The notes: generated by a model not told the origin, from the sequence alone. DNA of 64,000 bases from Dulcicalothrix desertica PCC 7102 (GCF_003991905.1 NZ_RSCL01000033.1:1-64000); one strand, 5' to 3'. Counted from the stretch's first letter, positions 15,931-25,479 are shown. A program made the numbers and translations.

Positions 15931-18436
15931 AGATTAATGATATGATTCCAGTACTACCATCCATTTCTACATAGTCACCATCTTTTAACCACTGGGTAAC
16001 GCCAGGTACAGAAGTAATTGCAGGAATACCTAACTCGCGCGAAACAATTGCTGCGTGAGACAATAAACTCCCACATTCTACTAACAACCCAGCAGCGAAA
16101 GGAAAAAGTAAAATCCATCCTGGGTCTGTACGTTCGGCAACAAGAACTGTGTTTGGAGGAAATAAAGTTTTATTTTCAGAACTTAAAACTTGTTTAGGGT
16201 CTGTGATTACTCGCACGCAACCTCTTACTATACCTCCAGAACAGCCAATACCTTGTTTTTGCGATACTAATTCTGATTGTGTTGTTTTTACAGGCATAAC
16301 AAACGAGTTACCTTGATAAATAATGCCACGAGTTTCAAAACGTGAATCAGGAGGCGCCATTTCTTTATATTTAGCAAATTCGACTCGACGCAAACCTACC
16401 AACCCTTTTAAATCTGTGCAGGTAGTCGTACCTTCAATAAATCCTAGTATTTCATTAACTTCCAAATAAAAAATGTCTTGTGGTGATGCCAACAAGTCAA
16501 GAGCGTAAAAACGTCGTCCCAATTCTACAAATACAAGTCTTGCTCTACCAAAAACGCGAGTACGTTCAAACCGCAAATTTTCACGCTCTCGCACTCGAAT
16601 ACGAGTATTTTTCAATACCCAGTTATATACAAACTTTCGTAAAGGATAAGCTTTTAATACCTCACTTACTGTGTGTTCTGCTTTATAACGGTTATTGGGT
16701 GTACTTCGTTGTTCTAACATTGCCAATTGCCCAATAGCTCGTAATAAAGGTAAAGGTTGGTCGTGAAGCGTTGGACTTTCTAATTTCAACTCTTCCAAAC
16801 AGCGGTCGCCAAATTTGCCTAGATATTCTTGATATTGTGCTTGAAATGGTAGTTCTTTCATTGCTTGCAGAATTTCATCCAAGGAACCCTCACACAGAAG
16901 TTTAACGAAGAAAACATTTTCCCTCACGGAACTCGCCATTTTCTGCATTCGTTCAGCAGGTTCGGTACTAATTATCTTACCTTCGCCACTAATTAAATCA
17001 TTTTGCAAACTATTTAACTGACCATCACACCATTTTTCTGTCAGGCGCCTTAGCACTCCGTAAAAAATCATTGCAAAGAAATCATTAATAAGAGGAGCAT
17101 CCCAACGGCTAAGTAATTGCCCTTCAATTTTACGATAATATGCCGCCAATTCATCAGCACGCCAATTTGCTAAATTTGGTTCTGATAAATACAAAGCATT
17201 CTCTAGCCTTAAGTAAAATTTCTGAATTCGTTTGGGCAATAGTATATAATTCGTTACTAAACCCACACAAGTTTTTAATAGGCGCCAACTATCTTGTAAT
17301 TTATCCTGCCAAGTTGCAGCTTGCAATTCACTAACAATATTTTCTGGTAAAGATTCTTTTACACCCATCATCTGCTCCATAAAGCCTCGATTTAATCTAA
17401 ACCCAGGCAACAGAGCTAATACTCGATACCAACTTAACAAATTGTAATAAACACGTCCTCTAATTAACCCAATCATCCGAGCAAACGTATCATGATGACG
17501 CGCGATTGCAGTTTGCGGAACTCCCATGAAATAACAAAACTGACGATATACTTCTTCGTAAGCCTTACGCGCAAAGCTAAATGTTAGAGGTGTAGTAACG
17601 CCATTGTAACTTTCGGCGATATTGCTGTTATCCCATAAATTTAACAATCCATCTGGGTCAGGAATTTGAGCCAAAGTTGTGATAGGACGAGATTGTAGTA
17701 AATATAGCTGTTTATCTTCAATTGCCCACTCAATATCTTGGGGACGACCAAAATGTTTACCAACCTGACGCACCAAGGTAGCTATTTGGGTAATTTGTTC
17801 ATTATTCAGAAGTTGCTCAGTTTGATGCTGGGTAATATTTCCTTTTATATCTATATAATATGTGTCGGCATTACTTTCACCTGATACCAAAGAGGTAGGT
17901 AAACCAGAAACAGCGTTAACCACAGCAATAGAACGTTTACCAGTTACAGGGTCGGCGCCGAAAGCTACACCTGATACACTTGGGTTAACCATACGCTGAA
18001 TTAAAACAGCAGGAACAGAAGCTATTAAAGGTAAATTATGTTGACGACGATAAGCAAAAACCCTTTGACTAAAACCAGAACGCCAAACCTCTATTACCTT
18101 AGCAGCAACATCTTCTGGAGTAACATTCAAAAAACTATCTAATTGCCCAGCAAAAGAATACTGTCCACCATCTTCATCAATAGCAGAAGAACGCACTGCT
18201 AATAATTCGCCATTTGGACAAAGTTCTTTTACAGCTTGCTGAATTTCTTCTTTAACTGTTGGATGTAACTGAATATTAAAATCCTGCTCAGGAGTAAGGC
18301 TATCTGACCAAGCATTGATTGAAACTACAAACCCTTGAGGAATCAAAAAACCATGACGTTGTAAATCGAAAAGAGTTTTAGCTTTGGCGCCTATTAAGTT
18401 ATCTTTTTCTGTAGCTGAATAAATAATATAATTCAT
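15893..18436 (-). CDS. PEP-synthase/rifampicin phosphotransferase-like enzyme
   Basis: This 847-residue protein begins with a pyruvate/PEP-dikinase-type ATP-grasp domain (VRSSAIDEDG 81-90, FAGQLDSFLN 95-104, DIEWAI and LLQSRPI near 240-255). It ends with the swivelling phosphohistidine domain (LLSHAAIVSRELGIPAI, probable catalytic H794). The family transfers phosphate from ATP through a histidine to pyruvate, an antibiotic or another acceptor; the middle region (about 280-700) is unlike classical PpsA, so a small-molecule phosphotransferase is plausible. The last residues (PCGTGVSPVQ) are encoded by a dispersed repeat. It is the last gene of the five-gene minus-strand run starting at 22058. 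Confidence 0.78.
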   Translation of the reverse strand: MNYIIYSATEKDNLIGAKAKTLFDLQRHGFLIPQGFVVSINAWSDSLTPEQDFNIQLHPTVKEEIQQAVKELCPNGELLAVRSSAIDEDGGQYSFAGQLDSFLNVTPEDVAAKVIEVWRSGFSQRVFAYRRQHNLPLIASVPAVLIQRMVNPSVSGVAFGADPVTGKRSIAVVNAVSGLPTSLVSGESNADTYYIDIKGNITQHQTEQLLNNEQITQIATLVRQVGKHFGRPQDIEWAIEDKQLYLLQSRPITTLAQIPDPDGLLNLWDNSNIAESYNGVTTPLTFSFARKAYEEVYRQFCYFMGVPQTAIARHHDTFARMIGLIRGRVYYNLLSWYRVLALLPGFRLNRGFMEQMMGVKESLPENIVSELQAATWQDKLQDSWRLLKTCVGLVTNYILLPKRIQKFYLRLENALYLSEPNLANWRADELAAYYRKIEGQLLSRWDAPLINDFFAMIFYGVLRRLTEKWCDGQLNSLQNDLISGEGKIISTEPAERMQKMASSVRENVFFVKLLCEGSLDEILQAMKELPFQAQYQEYLGKFGDRCLEELKLESPTLHDQPLPLLRAIGQLAMLEQRSTPNNRYKAEHTVSEVLKAYPLRKFVYNWVLKNTRIRVRERENLRFERTRVFGRARLVFVELGRRFYALDLLASPQDIFYLEVNEILGFIEGTTTCTDLKGLVGLRRVEFAKYKEMAPPDSRFETRGIIYQGNSFVMPVKTTQSELVSQKQGIGCSGGIVRGCVRVITDPKQVLSSENKTLFPPNTVLVAERTDPGWILLFPFAAGLLVECGSLLSHAAIVSRELGIPAITSVPGVTQWLKDGDYVEMDGSTGIISLISMPCGTGVSPVQ

Positions 18437-18455
18437 AAATATTTTAGCTTCTATT

Positions 18456-18533
18456 GTAGGTTGGGTGTAGCGACAGCGTAACCCAACAATTTCTACGTTG
18501 ATGTTGGGTTATGCTACGCGTAACCCAACCTAC
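18456..18533. repeat. GTAGGTTGGG inverted repeat
   Basis: This 78-bp element has facing GTAGGTTGGGT and ACCCAACCTAC ends and an internal pair of CCCAAC/GTTGGG arms. Related pieces occur near 27.80, 27.92 and 44.7 kb. Its right end supplies the TAG stop codon (18530-18532) of the UbiA-like gene. Confidence 0.75.
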
Positions 18534-19438
18534 GAAATAAAAGGTATAATACCCAAACAGAGGTAAACAAACAAAGTCCACACTCCAGACATAGTATCAA
18601 TTAAATTCGCCCACTTAGTCACAGGTTGCTGTTGAAACACCCATCCGACTCCCACCGCGCAAAGCAATAATATAACCACCACAAACCCAACCAAAGTTAC
18701 TTCATTAATTTGATAAGCAGCAAACCAAGTAGCAAGCGTCCCTAAACCAAGCGCAAACAGCCAAACCAGCACAGCATTTTTATATCCCCACAAACTACTA
18801 TATGTTTCTACCCCAAATTCCTCACCATTCGGTGCCCTAATCTTCCGTCCAATTTCAATTACCATCCCGTTAAAAAAGCTAGCCACTAAAAACCATAAAC
18901 TGTTCAATGGAAATGTGGCGCCAGAAACCAACCAATCGCAGGCAGTACCATAAAAATTAATTAGAGGCATAATTAGCATATGGCTCAACATATAAATTAC
19001 AGGATTTGCTTTTAGCCACTTCGCTACAAAAAACTCTTGGCTCATTAACCCTATGTATACCCAAACTCCACCCAACACCAATGCTAACCAAGGTGATAAG
19101 TAAAAACTTGCACTCAACTGAATTAAGGCGCCAAAAATACTTACCCAACCCAATTCATCTAAACTTACTAATCCTCTAGGAACGGGACGATAAGAACGGT
19201 AGCGCGCGTCTTCTGAAAAATCTTTAAATTCATCTGCTATCCGCAGTTGGAGAAAGAAAATAAAAATAGTAGTAAAAGCAACTAATAATGAAGATAAATT
19301 TGGTAGGCTGCCATTACCACGCAACAAACCAGAATAACCTACCGCAGAACCACTAAAAACTGCGATTAATAGCCCGTTTTTAAAAACAGGGAAACGTTCT
19401 TTTTGATAAATCCACCATCGATTTTGTTCTAGCAGCAT
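18530..19438 (-). CDS. UbiA-like prenyltransferase-family membrane protein
   Basis: The 302-residue protein is strongly hydrophobic with about eight or nine membrane helices. A loop LRIADEFKDFSEDARYRSYRP (near 66-86) is acidic, in the position of the first Asp-rich prenyl-diphosphate motif of UbiA enzymes. A second polar loop EIGRKIRAPNGEEFGVETYS (near 196-215) takes the second position. The spacing of acids is atypical, so activity is uncertain. Its ATG follows the stop of the preceding small membrane gene directly, so the two are probably coupled. Confidence 0.65.
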   Translation of the reverse strand: MLLEQNRWWIYQKERFPVFKNGLLIAVFSGSAVGYSGLLRGNGSLPNLSSLLVAFTTIFIFFLQLRIADEFKDFSEDARYRSYRPVPRGLVSLDELGWVSIFGALIQLSASFYLSPWLALVLGGVWVYIGLMSQEFFVAKWLKANPVIYMLSHMLIMPLINFYGTACDWLVSGATFPLNSLWFLVASFFNGMVIEIGRKIRAPNGEEFGVETYSSLWGYKNAVLVWLFALGLGTLATWFAAYQINEVTLVGFVVVILLLCAVGVGWVFQQQPVTKWANLIDTMSGVWTLFVYLCLGIIPFIS

Positions 19439-19870
19439 TTATTCACTTCCTTCTGACTTAACTCTCACAGTCAACTGAGCTTCTGCAATTTCTTCATCAT
19501 TCCAACCTTGCGCTCTAAGTCTGCTAGTAATTTGAGTTTCACTCCAACCTTGCTTGATACCTTTTTCGATATAATCAATCAAAGAAATACTTTGAGGAGT
19601 TAGTGAAATATTCTGCTGCCTAAGAGCATCACTTCTTATTTCTGTTGCATTATCTGGTACAAGAGTTCGCCCCAATAGATTTTCAACAACTTCGAGCGTT
19701 ACCGAACCAAGAAGCCAGCAAAGAGGAATCCAAACTACTAAACTAATTCCCAGAGTGCAAAGAAGTGATAACTGAATTATTTGCAATGCAGGTTGAATTC
19801 CACCAGACATTAAAGCCAGGGAACCAAATACAATGGGGATACCTATTAAAATTTTTATAAATCGTCTCAT
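19439..19870 (-). CDS. Small membrane protein with C-terminal helical motif, unknown
   Basis: The 143 residues contain two adjacent hydrophobic segments (about 7-27 and 32-56), then a soluble tail. The tail ends in a motif of the form YIEKGIKQGWSETQI..LRAQGWNDEEI, a short two-helix element also seen at the ends of other bacterial membrane proteins. Function is not recognised. It lies between the duplicated membrane protein (12 bases upstream) and the UbiA-like gene (no gap), so it is presumably part of the same process. Confidence 0.6.
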   Translation of the reverse strand: MRRFIKILIGIPIVFGSLALMSGGIQPALQIIQLSLLCTLGISLVVWIPLCWLLGSVTLEVVENLLGRTLVPDNATEIRSDALRQQNISLTPQSISLIDYIEKGIKQGWSETQITSRLRAQGWNDEEIAEAQLTVRVKSEGSE

Positions 19871-19882
19871 TTCCGATGCTTC

Positions 19883-20911
19883 CTATAAATTATTATCTAG
19901 AATATTTTCCCAATAACGTATAAAGGCAATCATTAATGCCATATAAAAAGGAACGGCAAATGCAATTTCAATAGGTATTTTTAAAACAGGCATAAACACA
20001 CCTGTATAAAAATGTTGAGCGCTTTCACTATATACCCTAAAGCCATTTCTAATAAATGTTGCTTCAATTGGTATAGCTAAAGATGTAGTAATACTCAATG
20101 CAATTAAAAATCTGTAAAGCATGGGAAAATGGCTAAAGAATTTTCCGACTAAAACAGCTGTTATACCGATTACTACAATCCAAATTCCAGGAATAAATAA
20201 GCTGATATCGTGGAAAATATATGACCACTGGGGAAATTTTTGATTTACCGCCATTGGTTCTACCATGACTTCAAATAAAAAGATACCTATGAAAGCAATT
20301 GTAATATCACGCAGCCATTTTCGACGTTTTAAAGGCACTAATGGTACATCATCAATTACAAAACTCCAGTATTTATAGAAGCTAATAATCAAACCTGTAA
20401 ACACGGGTGTGTAGTAGAAAATCTCTATCGGGACTCTGAAAAGAAAAATGCCAGACACAACTTTGTTAACTTCTGGCGAGTAACCCCGTAAATTAATATT
20501 CACAGCCCATATTTCTAACGGTACAATTAGAAATGTCAAGATTCCCAAATAAATAAGAAATCTCTGTGACTCTTTAACATGGGGAAGTAACTTATCAATT
20601 ACTAACACAGTCGTTAAAATCAGAGAAGTCCAACCAATTGTTAAAATCCAGCTAACATCGTGATATAAATAAGCCCACTCACCCATTCTCTGATTTTTCC
20701 ACATGGGCGCCGTAAACATTTCAAATATCAACACCCCCACAGCCATGATACCAAACCGTTGCCAAATTTTATCTTTAACTTTTGGCAAAAAAAACATACT
20801 TACTGCAAACCCCAAAGCAATAAATAATTCAAAAAAAATAATTGGCAAAGTTGGGGTCTTATCAAAATTGCATGTTGCAAGTATTGGGAGCAGAGAAAAA
20901 TCTGAAATCAT
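19883..20911 (-). CDS. Polytopic membrane protein with internal duplication, unknown
   Basis: The chosen ATG (20911) lies 4 bases after the radical SAM stop and is preceded by GGTGGAAAG; a longer frame would overlap that gene. The 342-residue protein has about eight helices in two homologous halves. Each half contains an FE..-PM..NQ...W.Y..HD(V/I)S segment, an RFLI...PIE segment, a GYS or GFRVYS loop and an IPIEI.........YW end. The repeat length is roughly 160 residues. Carotenoid-biosynthesis-type membrane proteins look superficially similar, but I do not claim membership. The context points to a lipid or isoprenoid product. Confidence 0.65.
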   Translation of the reverse strand: MISDFSLLPILATCNFDKTPTLPIIFFELFIALGFAVSMFFLPKVKDKIWQRFGIMAVGVLIFEMFTAPMWKNQRMGEWAYLYHDVSWILTIGWTSLILTTVLVIDKLLPHVKESQRFLIYLGILTFLIVPLEIWAVNINLRGYSPEVNKVVSGIFLFRVPIEIFYYTPVFTGLIISFYKYWSFVIDDVPLVPLKRRKWLRDITIAFIGIFLFEVMVEPMAVNQKFPQWSYIFHDISLFIPGIWIVVIGITAVLVGKFFSHFPMLYRFLIALSITTSLAIPIEATFIRNGFRVYSESAQHFYTGVFMPVLKIPIEIAFAVPFYMALMIAFIRYWENILDNNL

Positions 20912-20915
20912 AGTT

Positions 20916-22058
20916 TTACTTTCCACCAGAGACAACTTCTTTTTGTCGATATTGCGAATCTTTAATTTTGCACCCACCCCATTTAGACTGACAAAATTCA
21001 GGTAAAGTAGTTAACCTATCCCATATTCTCCAAAGTGGTTCTTGCAGAATATTGCCAAACTTAGCATGATTAAAATCGCAGGACATAATATCTCCGTAAG
21101 GAGAAGTATAAAAGTAGCTAGTACCACACGAACAACCAACACTTCGATAGCTGCTAAAATAGGCAAAGAAAACAACTCCAGGATAACTATTGTCTAAATT
21201 ATATTTTTTAGCAGAATTAATCATAGACTCTACCCAATCTTGATTATCTACTAAATCTAAACGTTCCTGATATCTTCCACTAGGTAACGCATCAAAAACC
21301 AAAATTTCATGAATTCCTATTTTTTTTCCTAACTCCACAATTCTATCTAATTCTCCATCTTCATAAGATTCTGGAGTCATGGTAGTAGAAATTCCACAAG
21401 AAAACCCTAACTGTTTTGCTTTGCGTATTCCTTGAATAGCTTTATCAAACAAACCTGGCTTTTGCCGAAATTTATCATGCTTTTCTGCTGTAGCAGCATC
21501 AATACTAATATAAACACTATCCAAACCAGCTTTTTTTAACTCTGTTGCCCGCTCAAATAAATCCCACCCATTAGTAAATAATATAGTCGTAGCAAGACTT
21601 TTATTCACAGAGCTAATAATTTCGGGTAAATCCTCTCGCATTAAAGGTTCACCACCAACAAAATTAATTACAGAAACGCCTAAATCTTGAGCATCTTGAA
21701 TTAATTTCTGTGACTGCTCAAGGGTTAAAACCTTTCTATGTGCTTCTTCCACAGCCGAAAAGAAACTGCAATGCTCACAAGTCGCATTACAAACATCATT
21801 AACGGCAAAACTCATCATGTTTGGTAAGTTTCTATTTTGAATTGTCCGATATAAAGCCCTAGAAATAAAATTTGCTGAAGGTTTACTAAACAAAGCTGGT
21901 GTTGACAAGGAATAAACAGGATAACCTTGCCGAAAATGGATAATTTTATTGTGGTTCAGATAAATTTGATAAAGAATTGTTACGAAATCTGTACTATAAT
22001 TAAGTGCCCTAGTCGCAGTAAACCATTTTAGACGTAGATTCGTTAGCAAAGAGTTCAT
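20916..22058 (-). CDS. Radical SAM protein
   Basis: This 380-residue enzyme has the radical SAM cluster motif C90-x3-C94-x2-C97 in VNDVCNATCEHC, followed by VGGEPLMREDLPEI (GGEP SAM-binding motif) and an SIDAATAEKHDKFR segment. The cysteine-containing C-terminal region (GCSCGT, MSCDF, GGCK) resembles a SPASM-like auxiliary cluster domain. The family includes HpnH-like enzymes and peptide or lipid-modifying enzymes; the exact reaction is unknown. It is the first gene of the minus-strand operon running to 15893. Confidence 0.82.
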   Translation of the reverse strand: MNSLLTNLRLKWFTATRALNYSTDFVTILYQIYLNHNKIIHFRQGYPVYSLSTPALFSKPSANFISRALYRTIQNRNLPNMMSFAVNDVCNATCEHCSFFSAVEEAHRKVLTLEQSQKLIQDAQDLGVSVINFVGGEPLMREDLPEIISSVNKSLATTILFTNGWDLFERATELKKAGLDSVYISIDAATAEKHDKFRQKPGLFDKAIQGIRKAKQLGFSCGISTTMTPESYEDGELDRIVELGKKIGIHEILVFDALPSGRYQERLDLVDNQDWVESMINSAKKYNLDNSYPGVVFFAYFSSYRSVGCSCGTSYFYTSPYGDIMSCDFNHAKFGNILQEPLWRIWDRLTTLPEFCQSKWGGCKIKDSQYRQKEVVSGGK

Positions 22059-22259
22059 ACGTATTCACTGATATTTGAAATTTCAAAAAGAGACGCGATG
22101 TTCTTCGCGCCCCTACAAATGATTACAGGATGCAAATTAATTTTTAATCAGTGTAAGTCTAAAAAAGATACTTTCTAATATCTTAAGAATATTTTTACTT
22201 TCTTTTAGTAAAATGTAACGAAATAAACTTGAAATAATTTTATGGTTGGAACGGGCAAG

Positions 22260-22336
22260 GATGCCCATTCCACAATATATGATGCCCATTCCACAATATA
22301 TGATGCCCATTCCACAATATATGATGCCCATTCCAC
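22260..22336. repeat. 21-bp tandem repeat inside a CTTGTGG-family element
   Basis: The unit GATGCCCATTCCACAATATA (plus T) starts at 22260, 22281, 22302 and 22323, giving about 3.7 copies. It follows an ACGGGCAAGGATGCCC hairpin (from about 22247). The array makes a spurious open reading frame with a GMGIIYC heptad on the minus strand (22137-22400). I see no gene between 22059 and 22393. Confidence 0.85.
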
Positions 22337-22393
22337 TCTTATGTATACACAAGATGTATAAACAAGATGGATAATTCAATTTTTGGAAGTTTT

Positions 22394-22906
22394 TTAGCAA
22401 AATATGGTGTTAATTTTGCTAAGACTTGCCCAGGTTTTATCACCAACGGCGCCATCAGTAGTTAAACCCGCACGTTTTTGTAGAGCTTTTACAGCGGTTT
22501 CAGTACCAGCGCCAAAGTTACCGTCAATAATGCCTTTATAATAACCTTCAAGGGACATGCGTTCTTGAATAAGATTTACTAAATCACCTTGACTACCTTT
22601 TTTGAGAACGGGTAAACCAACAGGCGCCCCTTTGTACAAAGATTTCCAGGTACTATCACCAACTATACCGTCATGTGTGAGAAACATTTGGTTTTGAAAG
22701 AGTTTTACAGCGTCGGTTGTTTTGGCGCCAAATATACCATCAATAACTTCTTCGCCAGGAAATACACAGGCGCCTTTATTATCTAAATGTACAAAGACAT
22801 GATATTGAAATAATAATTTTTGTAACTCTTTGACAGTTTCACCTTTGGCGCCTTGTTTTAGAATAGGTTTATTGAGTGGTGTTAAAGTATTAATTGTAGT
22901 TGTCAT
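22394..22906 (-). CDS. Peptidoglycan-binding repeat protein (two PG_binding_1 domains)
   Basis: The 170-residue protein from the ATG at 22906 consists of two PG_binding_1 repeats (about 15-92 and 97-165), each with the pattern KG..G..V..LQ..L, a (I/V)DG.FG..T..AVK.(F/L)Q and a DG.VGD.TW ending. There is no catalytic domain and no signal peptide that I can see. It has a tandem paralogue upstream at 23035-23544. Such stand-alone repeats probably bind cell-wall glycan or act as scaffolds, but how they would be exported is unclear. Confidence 0.85.
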   Translation of the reverse strand: MTTTINTLTPLNKPILKQGAKGETVKELQKLLFQYHVFVHLDNKGACVFPGEEVIDGIFGAKTTDAVKLFQNQMFLTHDGIVGDSTWKSLYKGAPVGLPVLKKGSQGDLVNLIQERMSLEGYYKGIIDGNFGAGTETAVKALQKRAGLTTDGAVGDKTWASLSKINTIFC

Positions 22907-22986
22907 AATTTTTACTCTGGTGGTGACTATGGTGGGTGAATATATATTTATAATCAAATTCGATTTGATTTATTCCGCAAAATCTT

Positions 22987-23024
22987 AGAAACCGGGTTTC
23001 TACCAAGAAACCCGGTTTCTTTTT
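22987..23024. terminator. GAAACCGGGTTTC hairpin between the two PG-binding genes
   Basis: Perfect 15-bp arms AGAAACCGGGTTTCT and AGAAACCCGGTTTCT enclose the loop ACCA; five T residues follow on the plus strand. On the minus strand, which is the transcribed one, the hairpin stands just after the stop of the 23035 gene. A sister copy with compensatory changes is at 29673-29706, so this is a dispersed hairpin used as an intercistronic element or terminator. Confidence 0.65.
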
Positions 23025-23034
23025 AGGTTTGTTT

Positions 23035-23544
23035 TTATGGTAAACATTCAGCTTCTTTGATTTGACTTAATAATATCCAAGTGCCATTACCTATAATTCC
23101 ATCGACATCTGAACGATTACGTCGCTGTAAAGATTTAACAGCTTCTTCTGTAGCTACACCAAAATCACCATCAATAGCACCTTGATAATCACCGCTAATA
23201 ATTAATCGTATCTGAACGCGCGATACAAGTTCGCCTTTACTACCTCTTCTCAGTACTGGCATATTAATAGGTGCCTTTCTAATCAGTGCTTGCCAAGTAA
23301 TATTACCTACAATACCATCGACCGTGAGAAATACTTGTCGCTGAAACGCTTTGACTGTATCTTCTGTATCGTCACCAAAATCACCGTCAATTAAAGCTTC
23401 AGGAAGTCCAAAGATGCAAGCTAACGCAAAGGCGCCATAATCATATAGAAGTGTTTGTAATTCCCTAACGTTGGTGCCACGGTCGCCTTTTTTCAATACA
23501 GGTCTGTTGGTAGCTACTGGAGGTAAGTTGCTTGCAGAAGTCAT
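23035..23544 (-). CDS. Peptidoglycan-binding repeat protein (two PG_binding_1 domains)
   Basis: The 169 residues form two PG_binding_1 repeats (about 15-93 and 97-165) with the same KGDRGTNVRELQTLL / IDGDFGDDTEDTVKAFQ / DGIVGNITWQ pattern as the neighbour at 22394. The two genes are clearly a tandem duplication that has diverged. No enzymatic domain is present and no signal peptide is obvious. The proA gene diverges from it, with about 165 bases between the starts. Confidence 0.86.
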   Translation of the reverse strand: MTSASNLPPVATNRPVLKKGDRGTNVRELQTLLYDYGAFALACIFGLPEALIDGDFGDDTEDTVKAFQRQVFLTVDGIVGNITWQALIRKAPINMPVLRRGSKGELVSRVQIRLIISGDYQGAIDGDFGVATEEAVKSLQRRNRSDVDGIIGNGTWILLSQIKEAECLP

Positions 23545-23709
23545 TTCTGTGATTCCTTATATATAAATAAATATTTAATTAGAGGTGCTTACAGGTAGTT
23601 GATACAATCAAGGGTCGTAGTATTTCGGATGGCGCCATCTAAAATATATTATCGTGGCTCTAAGACGTTACGATTGGTAAGTAGCAGAGATTATCGCGAT
23701 ATACAAGTT

Positions 23710-25032
23710 ATGACCGCTTCCCAAGTAGCTTACAAATCTTTAATTACAATTGCCCAACAAACCCGTTCGGCAGCACTTTCTTTGGCAGTACTTTCGACTA
23801 AACAACGTAACCAAGCTATAGACACTATTGCTTTAGCCTTAGAATCAGCGCGTGATGAAATAATCAAAGCAAATATTGCTGACTGTGAAGCTGCGGTCGC
23901 TGATGGTATTGCCAAACCGCTTTATAAACGTTTGCAGTTAGATGAACATAAATTAAGAGATGCCATTACAGGTGTACGTGATGTCGGTAAGCTTGCTGAC
24001 CCCATAGGACATGTACAAATTCATCGCGAACTTGATACTGGGTTAATTTTGAAGCGGGTAACTTGTCCGTTAGGAGTTTTGGGAATTATTTTTGAAGCAC
24101 GTCCTGAAGCTGCGATTCAAATTGTCTCACTCGCAATCAAATCAGGAAACGGTGTTATTCTCAAATGCGGTAAAGAAGCAGTACGCTCATGCGAAGCTAT
24201 AGTTAAAGCCATAAAACAAGGTTTGGCACAAACTGCGGTAAACCCCGATGCAGTGCAGCTACTAACAACACGTGAAGAAACCTTAGAGCTACTCAAGTTA
24301 GATAAATATGTAGATTTAATTATTCCACGTGGTTCTAATTCATTTGTACGATTCGTTCAAGAAAATACTCGCATACCTGTACTTGGACACGCAGACGGTG
24401 TTTGTCATCTATATATAGATAAAGCAGCAGATATCGACAAAGCTATTACCATCGCTGTAGACGCAAAAACTCACTATCCTGCCGCATGTAACGCTATTGA
24501 AACAATGCTTGTTCATGCTGAAATGGCGCCAACCTTTTTACCTAAAGTGGCAAAAGCATTGGAAAATATGAATGTTGAGTTACGCGGAGACGAGCGAACT
24601 CGTGAAATATTACCTAATATAACTGCACCTACCGACTGGCAAACCGAATACAGCGATTTGATTTTAGCTATAAAAATTGTAGATAGTCTAGAGGAAGCAA
24701 TTGAGCATATCAACAATTACGGTTCCAAGCACACTGATGCAATTATTACCGAAGACCCCAACGCTGCATCCACTTTCTTAGCTTTAGTAAATGCCGCAGG
24801 TGTATATCATAACTGCTCTACCCGCTTTGCCGATGGTTTCCGCTACGGATTCGGCGCCGAAGTTGGTATCAGCACACAGCAAATGCCTCCCCGTGGACCC
24901 GTTGGTTTAGAAGGTTTAGTAACTTACAAATATCAAATGACTGGTAATGGACACATTGCTGCTAATTATACAGGCGCCAGTGCCAAACCTTTCACACACC
25001 GCGACTTGAATAAAACGCTTGGCAACGGATGA
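23710..25032 (+). CDS. proA: Gamma-glutamyl phosphate reductase (proline biosynthesis)
   Basis: This 440-residue enzyme reduces gamma-glutamyl phosphate to glutamate semialdehyde with NADPH, the second step of proline synthesis. It belongs to the aldehyde dehydrogenase superfamily. Motifs include [13 protein letters not shown] (122-134), LKCGKEA (151-157), [10 protein letters not shown] (204-213) and the catalytic cysteine C260 in [14 protein letters not shown]. The ATG at 23710 gives a normal family length; the frame is open for 37 more codons upstream, which look non-coding. No proB is adjacent. Confidence 0.95.
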   Translation: MTASQVAYKSLITIAQQTRSAALSLAVLSTKQRNQAIDTIALALESARDEIIKANIADCEAAVADGIAKPLYKRLQLDEHKLRDAITGVRDVGKLADPIGHVQIHRELDTGLILKRVTCPLGVLGIIFEARPEAAIQIVSLAIKSGNGVILKCGKEAVRSCEAIVKAIKQGLAQTAVNPDAVQLLTTREETLELLKLDKYVDLIIPRGSNSFVRFVQENTRIPVLGHADGVCHLYIDKAADIDKAITIAVDAKTHYPAACNAIETMLVHAEMAPTFLPKVAKALENMNVELRGDERTREILPNITAPTDWQTEYSDLILAIKIVDSLEEAIEHINNYGSKHTDAIITEDPNAASTFLALVNAAGVYHNCSTRFADGFRYGFGAEVGISTQQMPPRGPVGLEGLVTYKYQMTGNGHIAANYTGASAKPFTHRDLNKTLGNG

Positions 25033-25103
25033 TAAACGGATGTAACGGATAGGTGTTTGTAGGTTGGTGTCGAGGAACGTTAACGTTTTACACGAATAGT
25101 CAC

Positions 25104-25436
25104 ATGGAAGATGCACCAAAACTGACGTTTAAATATGGTTGGGACGAAAGAGACGAAGCGGAAACTCTTATGAAAGGGTGTAGAAGCGATGGAATTGTCC
25201 AAATTGCCGATGGCAGAACATATTCAGTTTATTTCATTGACCCTATCCGCTTACAGCAAGACTTAGAAGCAGAGGTGGAATGTGGTTATCCTTTTTTGGC
25301 GCCACCAGCATTGATTGTAGTACCTGAGTTAACGCTAAATGCAATGTCCAATGCAATCACACAATTGTGGAAGCAGGGGTATTTTAATGCTTTTACCCCG
25401 TTGATCGAGGTTTCGGAGTCACATCTGGTAGCATAA
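25104..25436 (+). CDS. Conserved hypothetical protein, paralogue of the 51393 gene
   Basis: The 110-residue protein from the ATG at 25104 is a clear paralogue of the one at 51393-51740. They share LTFKYGWDERD, MKG-RSDGIVQ, a YFIDPIRLQQDLEAE block and a C-terminal QLWKQGYF. The function is unknown and no catalytic motif is visible. The two copies diverge most in the middle and at the tail, and they sit in unrelated neighbourhoods. Confidence 0.75.
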   Translation: MEDAPKLTFKYGWDERDEAETLMKGCRSDGIVQIADGRTYSVYFIDPIRLQQDLEAEVECGYPFLAPPALIVVPELTLNAMSNAITQLWKQGYFNAFTPLIEVSESHLVA

Positions 25437-25479
25437 TAACCAAGTCATTTGAACACAAACCTAAATTAATCAGGTACAA

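Noticed and set aside
22137-22400. 87-codon minus-strand frame with a GMGIIYC repeat
   Set aside because: It is generated by the 21-bp tandem repeat and overlaps the start region of the PG-binding gene's neighbour; composition is not protein-like outside the repeat.
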